Of a DNA stretch of 16,957 nucleotides, positions 1 to 6,776 are shown piece by piece. The DNA is from Litorimonas sp039962885 (GTDB lineage Bacteria > Pseudomonadota > Alphaproteobacteria > Caulobacterales > Maricaulaceae): NCBI GenBank assembly GCA_039962885.1, contig JBDVGI010000128.1, forward strand, positions 1 to 16,957. The letters run 5' to 3'. The notes below the pieces were generated by a model. The model ran no database searches. It was not told where the DNA came from and saw nothing but the letters and a program-made list of their open reading frames with translations. Numbering within the stretch: the stretch's first letter is position 1; each line of letters opens with the position of its first letter. Both the position numbers and the translations under genes were made by a program.

Positions 1-24
1 GCCTTTAAGGGCTAATGAAATTAC

Positions 25-67
25 GCGTTCCCTTTGATTTGAGTTACGGTTCAAAATAAGGGAACGC
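25..67. repeat. Long inverted repeat just downstream of argS
   Basis: A perfect 10-bp inverted repeat, GCGTTCCCTT at 25-34 and AAGGGAACGC at 58-67, begins 5 bases past the argS stop codon. Inside it a second 5-bp stem (TTTGA 38-42 with TCAAA 51-55) closes an 8-base loop. In the argS transcript this forms a stable stem-loop, but no T tract follows it, so it does not look like a standard intrinsic terminator. It may protect the mRNA 3' end, help Rho-dependent ending, or act on a gene outside the window. The repeat itself is certain; the function is open. Confidence 0.7.
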
Positions 68-72
68 CCTCG

Positions 73-1851
73 TTACATGCGTTCTGGGGCGTCTATACCT
101 AAAATATCAAGGCCGATTTCGAGCTGTTTGAGTGTGAGCGCAGCCAAAGATAGGCGCGAGCTTTGTACCTTAGCGTCAACCTCATCTGCCATAATCGGGC
201 ATTCCGTATAGAAACGCGAAAAGGCCTGCGCCAAACGGTAAACATGATCGCAAATAATATGCGGAGCGAATTTATCCGCCGCTAACGTCACCGCCTTATC
301 AAAACTATCAAGCGCGAAAATTAACTGATGTTCAGTTGGTTCTAGCGCCTCTATATCGCTGACTTGAAGGTTCTGCGTGGCCGCTTTGCGAAGGATAGAT
401 TTGATTCGCACTGCCGCATAAAGCAAATATGGTCCCGTCTTACCTTCAAATGCGGTGAAGCGTTCTGGGTCAAAGATATAATTTGTAAGGCGTTGATTTT
501 GCAAATCAGCGAATTTTAAAGCTGCAAGGCCAATTTTTTGCGCAATGTCTTTACGTTCCGCCGCGTCAAATTCTGTCCCAAAACCAGATTCGTTCAGGCG
601 TTTCTCCGCCGCCATATTCATAATTTCTACAAGGTCTTCAAGACGCAGAACCCCGCCCTCGCGCGTTTTAAACGGCTTACCATCTTTGCCATTCATCGTG
701 CCAAAACCTGTGTGGATAAGCTGTTCGGGATTATACCACCCTGCTTTTACAGCGGCGCGAAAAACCTGCTCGAAATGCAAAGCTTGGCGTTGGTCGACAA
801 CGTAAACAATCAGGTCTGGATTGTTTACAGCCTTACGGTCAATCAAAGTGGCCAAATCCGTGGTATGATATAATACAGCCCCTGAGCGCGCCAGTAACAT
901 CACGGGCGGCATCTCTTTTTTCTCATCATCTTTCGCAACGCGAATAATCAACGCACCATCATCTTCTTCGGCAATGCCTTGAGATTGTAATCCGTCAATC
1001 ATGTCAGGAATAAGCGGGTCAACACAAGCCTCGCCCTTCCATACATCAAATTCTACGCCTAAATTTCCGTAACCCACCTTTAAGGCCGCCACAGAGACGG
1101 CAATAAAATGATCTAGCAATGCACGATATCCGCGCCGCCCAGCCTGTAGCTCTGCTGTCGCGGCGCGCGAGCTTTCCATGCGCTCCGGATCAGACTTAGC
1201 CTTATTACTAGCTTGCGGGTATAGCCGCGCCAGATCGTCCATCGTCACAGGTGACTGGCTTGGATAACTCCCTGTAAAACCTGCATCAAAATACGGTAAA
1301 TTCGGCTGTTCCTCTGTGAGTTCAGAGATCAAGTGGCCCATTTGCAGGCCCCAATCCCCCATATGAACATCGCCTATGACATCATGCCCTTGGGCCCGCA
1401 GGAGCCGCTTAATCGACTCGCCAATCACGGCAGAACGTAAATGACCTACATGCATAGGCTTAGCGACATTCGCTCCGCCGTAGTCAACAACAATGACTTT
1501 TTTAGGCGGCTGTGTAAGACCCGTCTTTGGGTCAGCCAATAACGCATTGGCCCGAGCTGTTGTTAGATTAGGCGCAGGATGCAGGTTCAAAAACCCTGGC
1601 CCTGCAATTTCAACTCTATCTATGTCGGGATGTCCCTCTAAGCCCTTTAAAGCTTTAGCGGCGATATCGCGCGGATTAACCTTGTCCCCGCGTTTTTTAG
1701 CGATGCCTGCCGCCGCCATCGCACCGTTACATTGAAATGGGGCCATGTCAGGACGATCTGATTCGCGAACAGCCGCGATCTGCGGCGGAAAGCCCATATC
1801 CTCAAAGACAGCGCGGCAAGCCGCATCTAAGCTCATTAAAATGCTTGGCAT
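73..1851 (-). CDS. argS: Arginyl-tRNA synthetase (class I)
   Basis: ArgRS charges tRNA-Arg with arginine using ATP in the cytoplasm. The protein has 592 residues, close to the usual bacterial length. The N-terminal tRNA-recognition domain occupies roughly residues 1-110. The HIGH-type signature is HVGH at 134-137 in the context ANVAKPMHVGHLRS, typical of ArgRS. The region around 384-402 (GTMNGKDGKPFKTREGG) is the usual bacterial ArgRS replacement for KMSKS. The C-terminal anticodon-binding DALR domain runs from about 475 to the end, which closes with the family-like ILGIDAPERM. The ATG lies 2 nt after the stop of the upstream lipoprotein gene, so the two are probably cotranscribed. No clear Shine-Dalgarno is visible, and an in-frame ATG six codons in (MSLDAA) is an alternative start. 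Confidence 0.98.
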   Translation of the reverse strand: MPSILMSLDAACRAVFEDMGFPPQIAAVRESDRPDMAPFQCNGAMAAAGIAKKRGDKVNPRDIAAKALKGLEGHPDIDRVEIAGPGFLNLHPAPNLTTARANALLADPKTGLTQPPKKVIVVDYGGANVAKPMHVGHLRSAVIGESIKRLLRAQGHDVIGDVHMGDWGLQMGHLISELTEEQPNLPYFDAGFTGSYPSQSPVTMDDLARLYPQASNKAKSDPERMESSRAATAELQAGRRGYRALLDHFIAVSVAALKVGYGNLGVEFDVWKGEACVDPLIPDMIDGLQSQGIAEEDDGALIIRVAKDDEKKEMPPVMLLARSGAVLYHTTDLATLIDRKAVNNPDLIVYVVDQRQALHFEQVFRAAVKAGWYNPEQLIHTGFGTMNGKDGKPFKTREGGVLRLEDLVEIMNMAAEKRLNESGFGTEFDAAERKDIAQKIGLAALKFADLQNQRLTNYIFDPERFTAFEGKTGPYLLYAAVRIKSILRKAATQNLQVSDIEALEPTEHQLIFALDSFDKAVTLAADKFAPHIICDHVYRLAQAFSRFYTECPIMADEVDAKVQSSRLSLAALTLKQLEIGLDILGIDAPERM

Positions 1852-1853
1852 AA

Positions 1854-2465
1854 TTACGGGTTAGCTGCCGGAGATCTGTTTTGACCTGCTGTAATTCGGA
1901 ATCTACGGCCTTCTTCGTTAAAGAGGCGTTGTTCTGGTGTGATTTCAAAGCCAACGATGATTTCAAAGTTTTCGCCCGATGTGCCTTCATTTGCACGCGG
2001 GATAACAATTTCATCAAGAGTTTCGCGAACTCTGACTCGGTCTTGACCTTCTGGAAATGTCACATCCAGTGGGAAGGTTTTTTTATCAATCACAGCAATG
2101 TTTTTCCGTGTCACAGCGACGAAATATTCATACCTAGCCGTAGATTGCCCTTCCACAGCTGGACCGCGGCCAAGGTCAAAAATAATTTCCAAATCACCCG
2201 TTATAGGACGAGTACCAAAATAACGACATAGGCTTCGTACATTTTGAATTTCACCTGTGAAGCCGACATTGGCATAACGCTGTTTATCGTCTTTGAATTC
2301 TACAATACGGGCGGCTTCATATAACGCAAAAGCGCGCGGGCACGGCCCAGGGTTACGCTGGTCCGATCTACCAATTTCCAAAACTTCTTTCGCAGTCCCC
2401 CCGCAGCCTGAAAGCAGGCTAGTCGCTAGCAAAGCAACTCCCAAGAAACCTGTTACTTTTTTCAT
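1854..2465 (-). CDS. Conserved lipoprotein of unknown function
   Basis: The 203-residue product begins with a lipoprotein signal: two lysines, a hydrophobic stretch and the lipobox LLSGC, so Cys21 would be lipidated after signal peptidase II cleavage. The mature part is soluble, with no further membrane segment, and alternates short beta-like stretches. It has two cysteines (in NPGPCPRAF and RSLCRYFG) that could form a disulfide in the periplasm. The phrases NPGPCPRAFALYEAARIVEF and FEIIVGFEITPEQ resemble a conserved hypothetical lipoprotein I associate with alphaproteobacteria, but I cannot name a domain or assign a role. A GGGA about 9 nt upstream of the ATG may be the ribosome site. It is followed after 2 nt by argS, an association that says little about function. 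Confidence 0.85.
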   Translation of the reverse strand: MKKVTGFLGVALLATSLLSGCGGTAKEVLEIGRSDQRNPGPCPRAFALYEAARIVEFKDDKQRYANVGFTGEIQNVRSLCRYFGTRPITGDLEIIFDLGRGPAVEGQSTARYEYFVAVTRKNIAVIDKKTFPLDVTFPEGQDRVRVRETLDEIVIPRANEGTSGENFEIIVGFEITPEQRLFNEEGRRFRITAGQNRSPAANP

Positions 2466-2501
2466 GTGTTTCGTCCCAAATATGTCATGTTTAGCCGCAA
2501 C

Positions 2502-2540
2502 ACCCTATAGTAAGACTGTCTATTGTGCTATAGGGTCTTA
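2502..2540. promoter_or_regulatory. Dyad in the lipoprotein/ispH divergent region
   Basis: ACCCTATAG at 2502-2510 and CTATAGGGT at 2528-2536 form a perfect 9-bp inverted repeat separated by 17 bases. A second, overlapping pair, TAAGAC at 2511-2516 and GTCTTA at 2535-2540, offers a competing fold. The 139-bp region lies between two divergent genes, so an operator or promoter element is plausible. I could not pick a convincing -35/-10 pair in either direction. Confidence 0.5.
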
Positions 2541-2542
2541 GA

Positions 2543-2593
2543 CATAAGAAGCCCATGTCGCAATGTTAAGATAGCACCAAATATGGGCTTATG
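2543..2593 (+). promoter_or_regulatory. Leader hairpin ending at the ispH ribosome site
   Basis: AAGCCCAT at 2549-2556 pairs perfectly with ATGGGCTT at 2583-2590. With a 3-nt bulge the stem can extend through CATAA at 2543-2547 and TTATG at 2589-2593. The Shine-Dalgarno AGGAG (2594-2598) follows immediately and the ispH ATG is at 2605. If transcribed, the hairpin stacks directly against the ribosome site and could modulate initiation. The structure is read from sequence; a regulatory role is inferred. Confidence 0.45.
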
Positions 2594-2604
2594 AGGAGAA
2601 TTTA

Positions 2605-3588
2605 ATGTCTAACCAAGCTGGTGAAACCGCCACTCACACCGATTTGCGCAAAACTAAGACCGTTTTACTCGCTGCGCCCCGTGGATTTTGCGCAGGCGTA
2701 GATCGAGCGATACAAATCGTAGAGCGCTCGCTCGAAAAATATGGCACACCCGTTTATGTCAGGCACGAAATTGTTCATAACCGTCATGTAGTCGAACGGC
2801 TTGAACAGCTTGGAGCCATTTTTGTTGAAGAATTATCTGAATGCCCCGATGATAGGCCCGTCATATTTTCAGCACACGGCGTTCCAAAATCCGTTCCTGC
2901 TGCAGCTCTAGCACGAGACATGACTTTTCTAGACGCGACCTGTCCCCTTGTCTCTAAAGTTCACGTCGAGGCTGAAAAGCATGCAAATGATGGCCGGCAC
3001 ATTTTACTCATCGGCCATGAAGGTCACCCCGAAGTTATCGGCACTCTTGGTCAGCTTCCCGAAGGACAAATCACACTGATTGAAACTGTCGACGATGCCG
3101 AAAACTATCAACCCGATGATGAGAATAACCTCGCACTCGTAACACAAACGACTTTGTCCGTTGATGATACGAAAGATATGATTGCCGTATTGCAGCGCCG
3201 TTTCCCCGCCATTGCCCTGCCCTATAAAGAGGACATATGCTATGCGACAACCAATCGCCAAGCGGCCGTAAAAGCCATAGCCAAGCGCTGTGATTTGTTT
3301 TTAGTGATAGGCTCAACGGCTTCATCTAACTCCAAACGACTTGTCGAAGTTGCGATGAAAGCTGGCGCCGATAATGCCGTTTTAATCGCATCAAGTGACA
3401 TGATAGATTGGGACGCTATAGAAGCCGCCAATATCATCGGCTTATCCGCTGGCGCTAGCGCACCTGAATACCTCACCGACGGGGTTATGGCCGCTTTACG
3501 TTCACGCTATATTGTCACTTACGAAGAAGTTGAAGTGATCAAAGAGAAAGTTATTTTCCGCCTACCGCGGCAACTTATGTCTGCCTAA
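2605..3588 (+). CDS. ispH: 4-hydroxy-3-methylbut-2-enyl diphosphate reductase
   Basis: IspH (LytB) makes isopentenyl and dimethylallyl diphosphate from HMBPP, the last step of the MEP isoprenoid pathway, using an oxygen-sensitive iron-sulfur cluster. The 327-residue protein has the three cluster cysteines: Cys29 in APRGFCAGVDRA, Cys113 in DATCPLVSKVH and Cys212 in CYATTNRQ. Substrate-pocket residues are also present: His54 (HEIVHN), His91 (SAHGVP), His141 and Glu143 in GHEGHPEV, Ser241-Asn242-Ser243, and Ser285 in SAGASAPE. An AGGAG ribosome site 6 nt before the ATG supports the start. An N-terminal extension of about 18 residues precedes the conserved core. The stop overlaps the rnhA start by one base (TAATG), so both are likely translated from one mRNA. 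Confidence 0.98.
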   Translation: MSNQAGETATHTDLRKTKTVLLAAPRGFCAGVDRAIQIVERSLEKYGTPVYVRHEIVHNRHVVERLEQLGAIFVEELSECPDDRPVIFSAHGVPKSVPAAALARDMTFLDATCPLVSKVHVEAEKHANDGRHILLIGHEGHPEVIGTLGQLPEGQITLIETVDDAENYQPDDENNLALVTQTTLSVDDTKDMIAVLQRRFPAIALPYKEDICYATTNRQAAVKAIAKRCDLFLVIGSTASSNSKRLVEVAMKAGADNAVLIASSDMIDWDAIEAANIIGLSAGASAPEYLTDGVMAALRSRYIVTYEEVEVIKEKVIFRLPRQLMSA

Positions 3589-4040
3589 TGCCAAGCCCCG
3601 CATCCAAAGATAGTCTTGTCATCTACACAGATGGAGCTTGTTCGGGCAACCCCGGCCCTGGCGGTTGGGGTGTTCTTATGCAATTTGGCGATAAAGAAAA
3701 AACACTTTGCGGCGGCGAGGCAGAAACGACCAATAACCGTATGGAACTTATGGCCGCTATTTGCGCCATTGAGGCCATAAAACCAGGTTATAAAGGAACT
3801 GTAACGCTATGGACAGACAGCACCTATGTCCTCAAAGGCATTACAGAATGGATTCATGGCTGGAAACGGCGCGGTTGGGTTAAAGCCGATAAAAAACCTG
3901 TTATCAATAAAGATCTTTGGCAACGCCTCGATACCATCAACGCAGCTCATAGTATCGATTGGAAATGGGTCAAAGGTCATGCAGGCGTTGACGGAAATGA
4001 ACGCGCGGATGAATTAGCGCGCCAAGGCATACCCAAATAA
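3588..4040 (+). CDS. rnhA: Ribonuclease HI
   Basis: RNase HI cuts the RNA strand of RNA:DNA hybrids, removing R-loops and primers. The 150-residue protein matches the usual single-domain bacterial enzyme. The catalytic set is complete: Asp15 (IYTDGACSGNPGPGGWG), Glu53 (TTNNRMELMA), Asp77 (WTDSTYV) and Asp141 (NERADELA), with His131 in VKGHAG. The basic handle region, GWKRRGWVKADKKPV at 91-105, is also present. Translation starts at the ATG of a TAATG overlap with ispH, pointing to coupling, as no strong ribosome site is seen. In many alphaproteobacteria I recall a homoserine kinase gene (thrB) between ispH and rnhA; here there is none. A hairpin terminator follows at once. Confidence 0.98.
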   Translation: MPSPASKDSLVIYTDGACSGNPGPGGWGVLMQFGDKEKTLCGGEAETTNNRMELMAAICAIEAIKPGYKGTVTLWTDSTYVLKGITEWIHGWKRRGWVKADKKPVINKDLWQRLDTINAAHSIDWKWVKGHAGVDGNERADELARQGIPK

Positions 4041-4070
4041 AAAAACCCGCCAAAATTCGCGGGGTTTTAT
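4041..4070. terminator. Bidirectional terminator between rnhA and nfeD
   Basis: CCCGC at 4046-4050 pairs with GCGGG at 4059-4063 around an 8-base loop. An A run (4041-4045) lies on the left and TTTT (4065-4068) on the right, so the element can end transcription of rnhA on the plus strand and of nfeD (stop at 4090) on the minus strand. The stem is short but has the usual layout. Confidence 0.75.
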
Positions 4071-4089
4071 AATTTAATAAAAACGAGTT

Positions 4090-4563
4090 TTATACAATTT
4101 CGACCTGCAAGGTTGCACCTTTAACGCTCAGAATTCGTAGCTCATCTCCAGCTTTTGCTGTACCCGTTTCAAGAGCGGCCGCCCACTGCGTATCACCCAC
4201 ATGGACACGGCCCTTACCAACTTCAAAGTCAGATACTGCCTTAACACGCTGCCCGACCATTGAGCGCGCCCGATCATTTAAATCGGACGGTTCCCCGCCT
4301 TTAAATCTTGGACGCACATAAATATGGCCCAAAATTAGCAGCGCCAGTGACAACACAAAGAACAAAACAAATTGCAGTCCCCAGCCAATTGGCAAGACAA
4401 GTACAATGCCTGCCATTAATATGGCTGCAGCGGCAGTCCACAGAATATAAGTTGTCCCTGTGGCCAGTTCCAGTCCTAGCAGGACAATCCCGAAGATCAT
4501 CCAGCGCGTGGCATTCATTCCTTCTAGGAAGGTCATAATAAAGGTTGGATCTTTATCGCTCAT
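4090..4563 (-). CDS. NfeD-family membrane protein
   Basis: This is a short NfeD protein, the partner of SPFH/stomatin proteins such as QmcA (compare YbbJ in E. coli), thought to help organise membrane microdomains. With the ATG at 4563 it has 157 residues: three hydrophobic helices at about 21-42, 43-59 and 62-84, then a C-terminal OB-fold-like domain (about 100-157) with typical wording: LNDRARSMVGQR, GRVHVGDTQW and LSVKGATLQVEI. The ClpP-like protease domain of long NfeD proteins is absent. An upstream in-frame TTG at 4569 would lie only 2 nt from the Shine-Dalgarno, whereas the ATG is 8 nt from it, so the ATG is preferred. The AGGAGG (complement of 4572-4577) overlaps the TAG stop of qmcA, so the two genes are tightly coupled. 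Confidence 0.92.
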   Translation of the reverse strand: MSDKDPTFIMTFLEGMNATRWMIFGIVLLGLELATGTTYILWTAAAAILMAGIVLVLPIGWGLQFVLFFVLSLALLILGHIYVRPRFKGGEPSDLNDRARSMVGQRVKAVSDFEVGKGRVHVGDTQWAAALETGTAKAGDELRILSVKGATLQVEIV

Positions 4564-4575
4564 AATCAAGTCCTC

Positions 4576-5496
4576 CTATTTTTTTGATTTCCCGCCCGCT
4601 TCAAGTAGAGCGCCAAGGCCGCCGACTGTTGCGGATAAGCTAGACAATTCAGCTGGCACAATGATCGTCTTTTGATTAGGTGACTTCGCCAATTCACCAA
4701 AGGCTTTGACATATTCCTGCGCGACAAAGTAATTGACCGCGTTCACATCGCCATCGGCAATAGACTGGCTAACCATTCGTGTGGCCGCAGCTTCGGCTTG
4801 TGCTTCGCGCTCGCGCGCCTCGGCATCCAAATATGCGGCTTCTTTACGGCCTTCAGCTTCGCGAATAGCTGCTTCTTTTTCGCCTTCAGCCTTAAGAATT
4901 TGCGCTTGTTTATGGCCTTCCGCCATTAAAATATCAGAGCGTTTCTCGCGCTCAGCTTTCATTTGCTTATTCATCGCCTGTGTAATGTCGGCCGGCGGCG
5001 AGAGGTCTTTAATCTCGATACGTGTGACCTTTGTACCCCAACCATCTGTGGCTTGGTCAATGACTTCCAACAACCGCGCATTAATCACATCGCGTTTGGA
5101 TAGAACTTCATCCAAATCCATAGAGCCGACAACTGTTCGCACATTGGTTAAGCACAAATTCTGAATGGCATTGCTTAAAGAACTAACTTCATAAGTCGCC
5201 ATACGCGCATCCATCACTTGGATAAAGACAACAGCGTCGGCAGTAACCATCACATTGTCTTTTGTAATGACATCTTGTGACGGGATATCAATCACGCGCT
5301 CACGCATGTCCACCTTATTGCTGATACGCTGATAAAATGGAATGATAAAGGCCAGACCTGGCTTAATTGTTTTTCGGTAACGTCCGAATTCCTCTAGCGT
5401 ATATTCTCGTCCTTGCGGCACAATTTTTAATGCGCTTGTTACGATGAAAACCACCAAAATGACTAGCCCAATGGCTATAATTTCAAAACCTGTCAT
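4576..5496 (-). CDS. qmcA: SPFH/stomatin-like membrane protein, QmcA type
   Basis: A 306-residue SPFH (prohibitin/stomatin/paraslipin) protein. These form large cage-like oligomers at the inner membrane and are linked to lipid microdomains and membrane protease control. It has one N-terminal membrane segment (about 5-22), an SPFH domain from about 25 to 185 (VPQGREYTLEEFGRYRKTIKPGL, MRERVIDIPSQDVITKDNV), then a charged alanine/glutamate-rich coiled coil (about 175-245) with the repeated AEGxKEAA pattern of the family. The tail is glycine- and lysine-rich. A GGAGG stands 5 nt before the ATG. The following gene is nfeD, the standard partner; the peroxiredoxin gene lies 56 nt upstream on the same strand and may be cotranscribed. 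The symbol follows E. coli qmcA by similarity of domain order. Confidence 0.93.
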   Translation of the reverse strand: MTGFEIIAIGLVILVVFIVTSALKIVPQGREYTLEEFGRYRKTIKPGLAFIIPFYQRISNKVDMRERVIDIPSQDVITKDNVMVTADAVVFIQVMDARMATYEVSSLSNAIQNLCLTNVRTVVGSMDLDEVLSKRDVINARLLEVIDQATDGWGTKVTRIEIKDLSPPADITQAMNKQMKAEREKRSDILMAEGHKQAQILKAEGEKEAAIREAEGRKEAAYLDAEAREREAQAEAAATRMVSQSIADGDVNAVNYFVAQEYVKAFGELAKSPNQKTIIVPAELSSLSATVGGLGALLEAGGKSKK

Positions 5497-5552
5497 AACG
5501 TCCTCCTTTAATTCGTTATTATAGTGTTGCGCCCCGTTTTTTAATGCTCTCT

Positions 5553-6035
5553 CTATATGTTATCGAGCATGTGTTCGGCTGAGCTGACCTTAAATTCGCC
5601 CGGTCCTTCGACAAATAATTGCTCAACTACGCCGTCATTAATGACCATTGCATAGCGTTGCGAACGCTGCCCGAGACCAAAACCAGAACCGTCAAGCTCT
5701 AGGCCAACGGCTTTGGCAAATTCGCCGTTCCCGTCAGCTAAAAACTGCATATTTTCTGCAACGCCTTGGTCTTTTGCCCATGCATCCATAACAAAGACAT
5801 CATTGACCGATGTGCAAGCAATCGCGTCGATACCTTTGGCCCGAAGCGCAGCTTCATGCGCTTTAAAACTAGGCACATGTTGCGCCGAGCATGTTGGGGT
5901 ATATGCACCGGGCACTGCAAATAATGCGACCCGCTTGCCTTTAAATGCACTCTGTGTACTCACAGGTTGCGGGCCAGATGCCCCCATCTGCATAAATGTT
6001 GTATTTGGCAATGTTTGCCCAATTTTAATTGTCAT
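5553..6035 (-). CDS. Peroxiredoxin, Prx5 type
   Basis: A thiol peroxidase that reduces hydrogen peroxide and organic peroxides. With the ATG at 6035 the protein has 160 residues, the normal Prx5 length. The active-site motif PGAYTPTCSAQH holds the peroxidatic Cys49, with Thr46 three positions before it, and Arg127 in SQRYAMVI is the expected second active-site residue. A second cysteine, Cys74, lies in IACTSVND. The C-terminal resolving cysteine of human PRDX5 appears to be replaced (FKVSSAEHMLDNI), so a 1-Cys mechanism using glutathione or another thiol is likely. A longer reading frame starts 23 codons earlier, but those residues are unlike the family, and GAGGA stands 5 nt before the chosen ATG. 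It diverges from yqgE and precedes qmcA-nfeD. Confidence 0.94.
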   Translation of the reverse strand: MTIKIGQTLPNTTFMQMGASGPQPVSTQSAFKGKRVALFAVPGAYTPTCSAQHVPSFKAHEAALRAKGIDAIACTSVNDVFVMDAWAKDQGVAENMQFLADGNGEFAKAVGLELDGSGFGLGQRSQRYAMVINDGVVEQLFVEGPGEFKVSSAEHMLDNI

Positions 6036-6061
6036 AAAATCCTCAATAGTACTGTTAAAAT

Positions 6062-6144
6062 CGATAATGGCACTTATCGTCTTTCGATATATATGGGGGC
6101 ACATTACAAAATTGCAAGGTGTAAATTCCGTTTTTCAAACCTTG
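6062..6144. promoter_or_regulatory. Paired dyads between peroxiredoxin and yqgE
   Basis: The 141-bp divergent region holds two inverted repeats. CGATAA (6062-6067) and TTATCG (6074-6079) face each other across 6 bases close to the peroxiredoxin start, with a further CGATA at 6085-6089. TTGCAAGGT (6112-6120) and ACCTTGTAA (6136-equivalent end at 6139-6147) form an 8-of-9 dyad nearer yqgE. Either could bind a regulator, for example a peroxide sensor, but no known consensus is matched. Confidence 0.4.
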
Positions 6145-6176
6145 TAATTTTTGGCAAATAAGACAAAGATAACGCA

Positions 6177-6761
6177 ATGAACCAAACATCGCCTGACAAG
6201 ACCCCTGATAGTTATAAAGGTAAGCTCTTGCTAGCGACCCCAAATATGGGCGATCCTAGATTCACACGATCCGTAATTTACATATGTGCCCATGATGAAA
6301 ATGGCGCGATGGGAATTATTATCAACAAGTCTAAAGACAACCTCAAAACATCAAGCCTTCTAAAGCATATCGGCATAGACGGCCAATTATGCATCGCCGA
6401 CAGCCCGGTGCTATCGGGCGGTCCCGTTGACATTGACCGCGGCTTTGTTCTGCACAGCGATGATTATTTTACAGATGATTCCAGCCTAAAACTCTCAGGA
6501 ACATTAGTCTTAACCTCAACCAAAGACATATTAAACGCCCTTGTCACATGTGATGCTCCGCAACGCGCAATGCTTGCGGTAGGTTATGCAGGCTGGGATG
6601 GCGGGCAGTTAGAGACAGAGCTTGCGCAAAATGCATGGCTGATCGCTCCTGCGGATGAAGAGCTGATTTTTAGCCATGATTTAGACGGAAAATGGAGCCA
6701 AGCCCTACGCGCGATGGGTATTGACCCGGCTGCCCTAGCCGCCAGCGGTGGACGCGCTTAG
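6177..6761 (+). CDS. yqgE: YqgE/AlgH family protein (DUF179)
   Basis: The 194-residue protein belongs to the YqgE/AlgH family. Its structure is known but its biochemical role is not settled; the AlgH name comes from a link to alginate regulation in Pseudomonas. The hallmark region is clear at about 14-51: SYKGKLLLATPNMGDPRF, then RSVIYICAHDENGAMGIIINK. Later family motifs are SPVLSGGPVDIDRGFVLHS (about 75-93) and the AVGYAGWDGGQLETEL block (about 134-149). There is no signal peptide or membrane segment, so it should be cytoplasmic. No strong Shine-Dalgarno precedes the ATG; the start is chosen because the conserved core begins about 13 residues in. It runs divergently from the peroxiredoxin and converges on the acetyltransferase ending the oxidase operon. 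Confidence 0.95.
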   Translation: MNQTSPDKTPDSYKGKLLLATPNMGDPRFTRSVIYICAHDENGAMGIIINKSKDNLKTSSLLKHIGIDGQLCIADSPVLSGGPVDIDRGFVLHSDDYFTDDSSLKLSGTLVLTSTKDILNALVTCDAPQRAMLAVGYAGWDGGQLETELAQNAWLIAPADEELIFSHDLDGKWSQALRAMGIDPAALAASGGRA

Positions 6762-6776
6762 AACTAACGGTTCTAA
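6758..6776. terminator. Symmetric hairpin spanning two convergent stop codons
   Basis: TTAGAAC (6758-6764) and GTTCTAA (6770-6776) form a perfect 7-bp inverted repeat with a 5-base loop. The left arm contains the yqgE TAG and the right arm the complement of the acetyltransferase TAG. It has no T tract, so it is a weak terminator candidate, but it is the only structure between the two convergent genes. Confidence 0.4.

Noticed and set aside
4733..5164. Open frame of 143 codons opposite qmcA
   Set aside because: Ser/Ala-rich mirror of the coiled-coil codons; no independent evidence for a gene.
6036..6104. 23-codon N-terminal extension of the peroxiredoxin
   Set aside because: Residues are unlike Prx5 and the downstream ATG has a GAGGA ribosome site; the extension covers the inverted repeat near the start.
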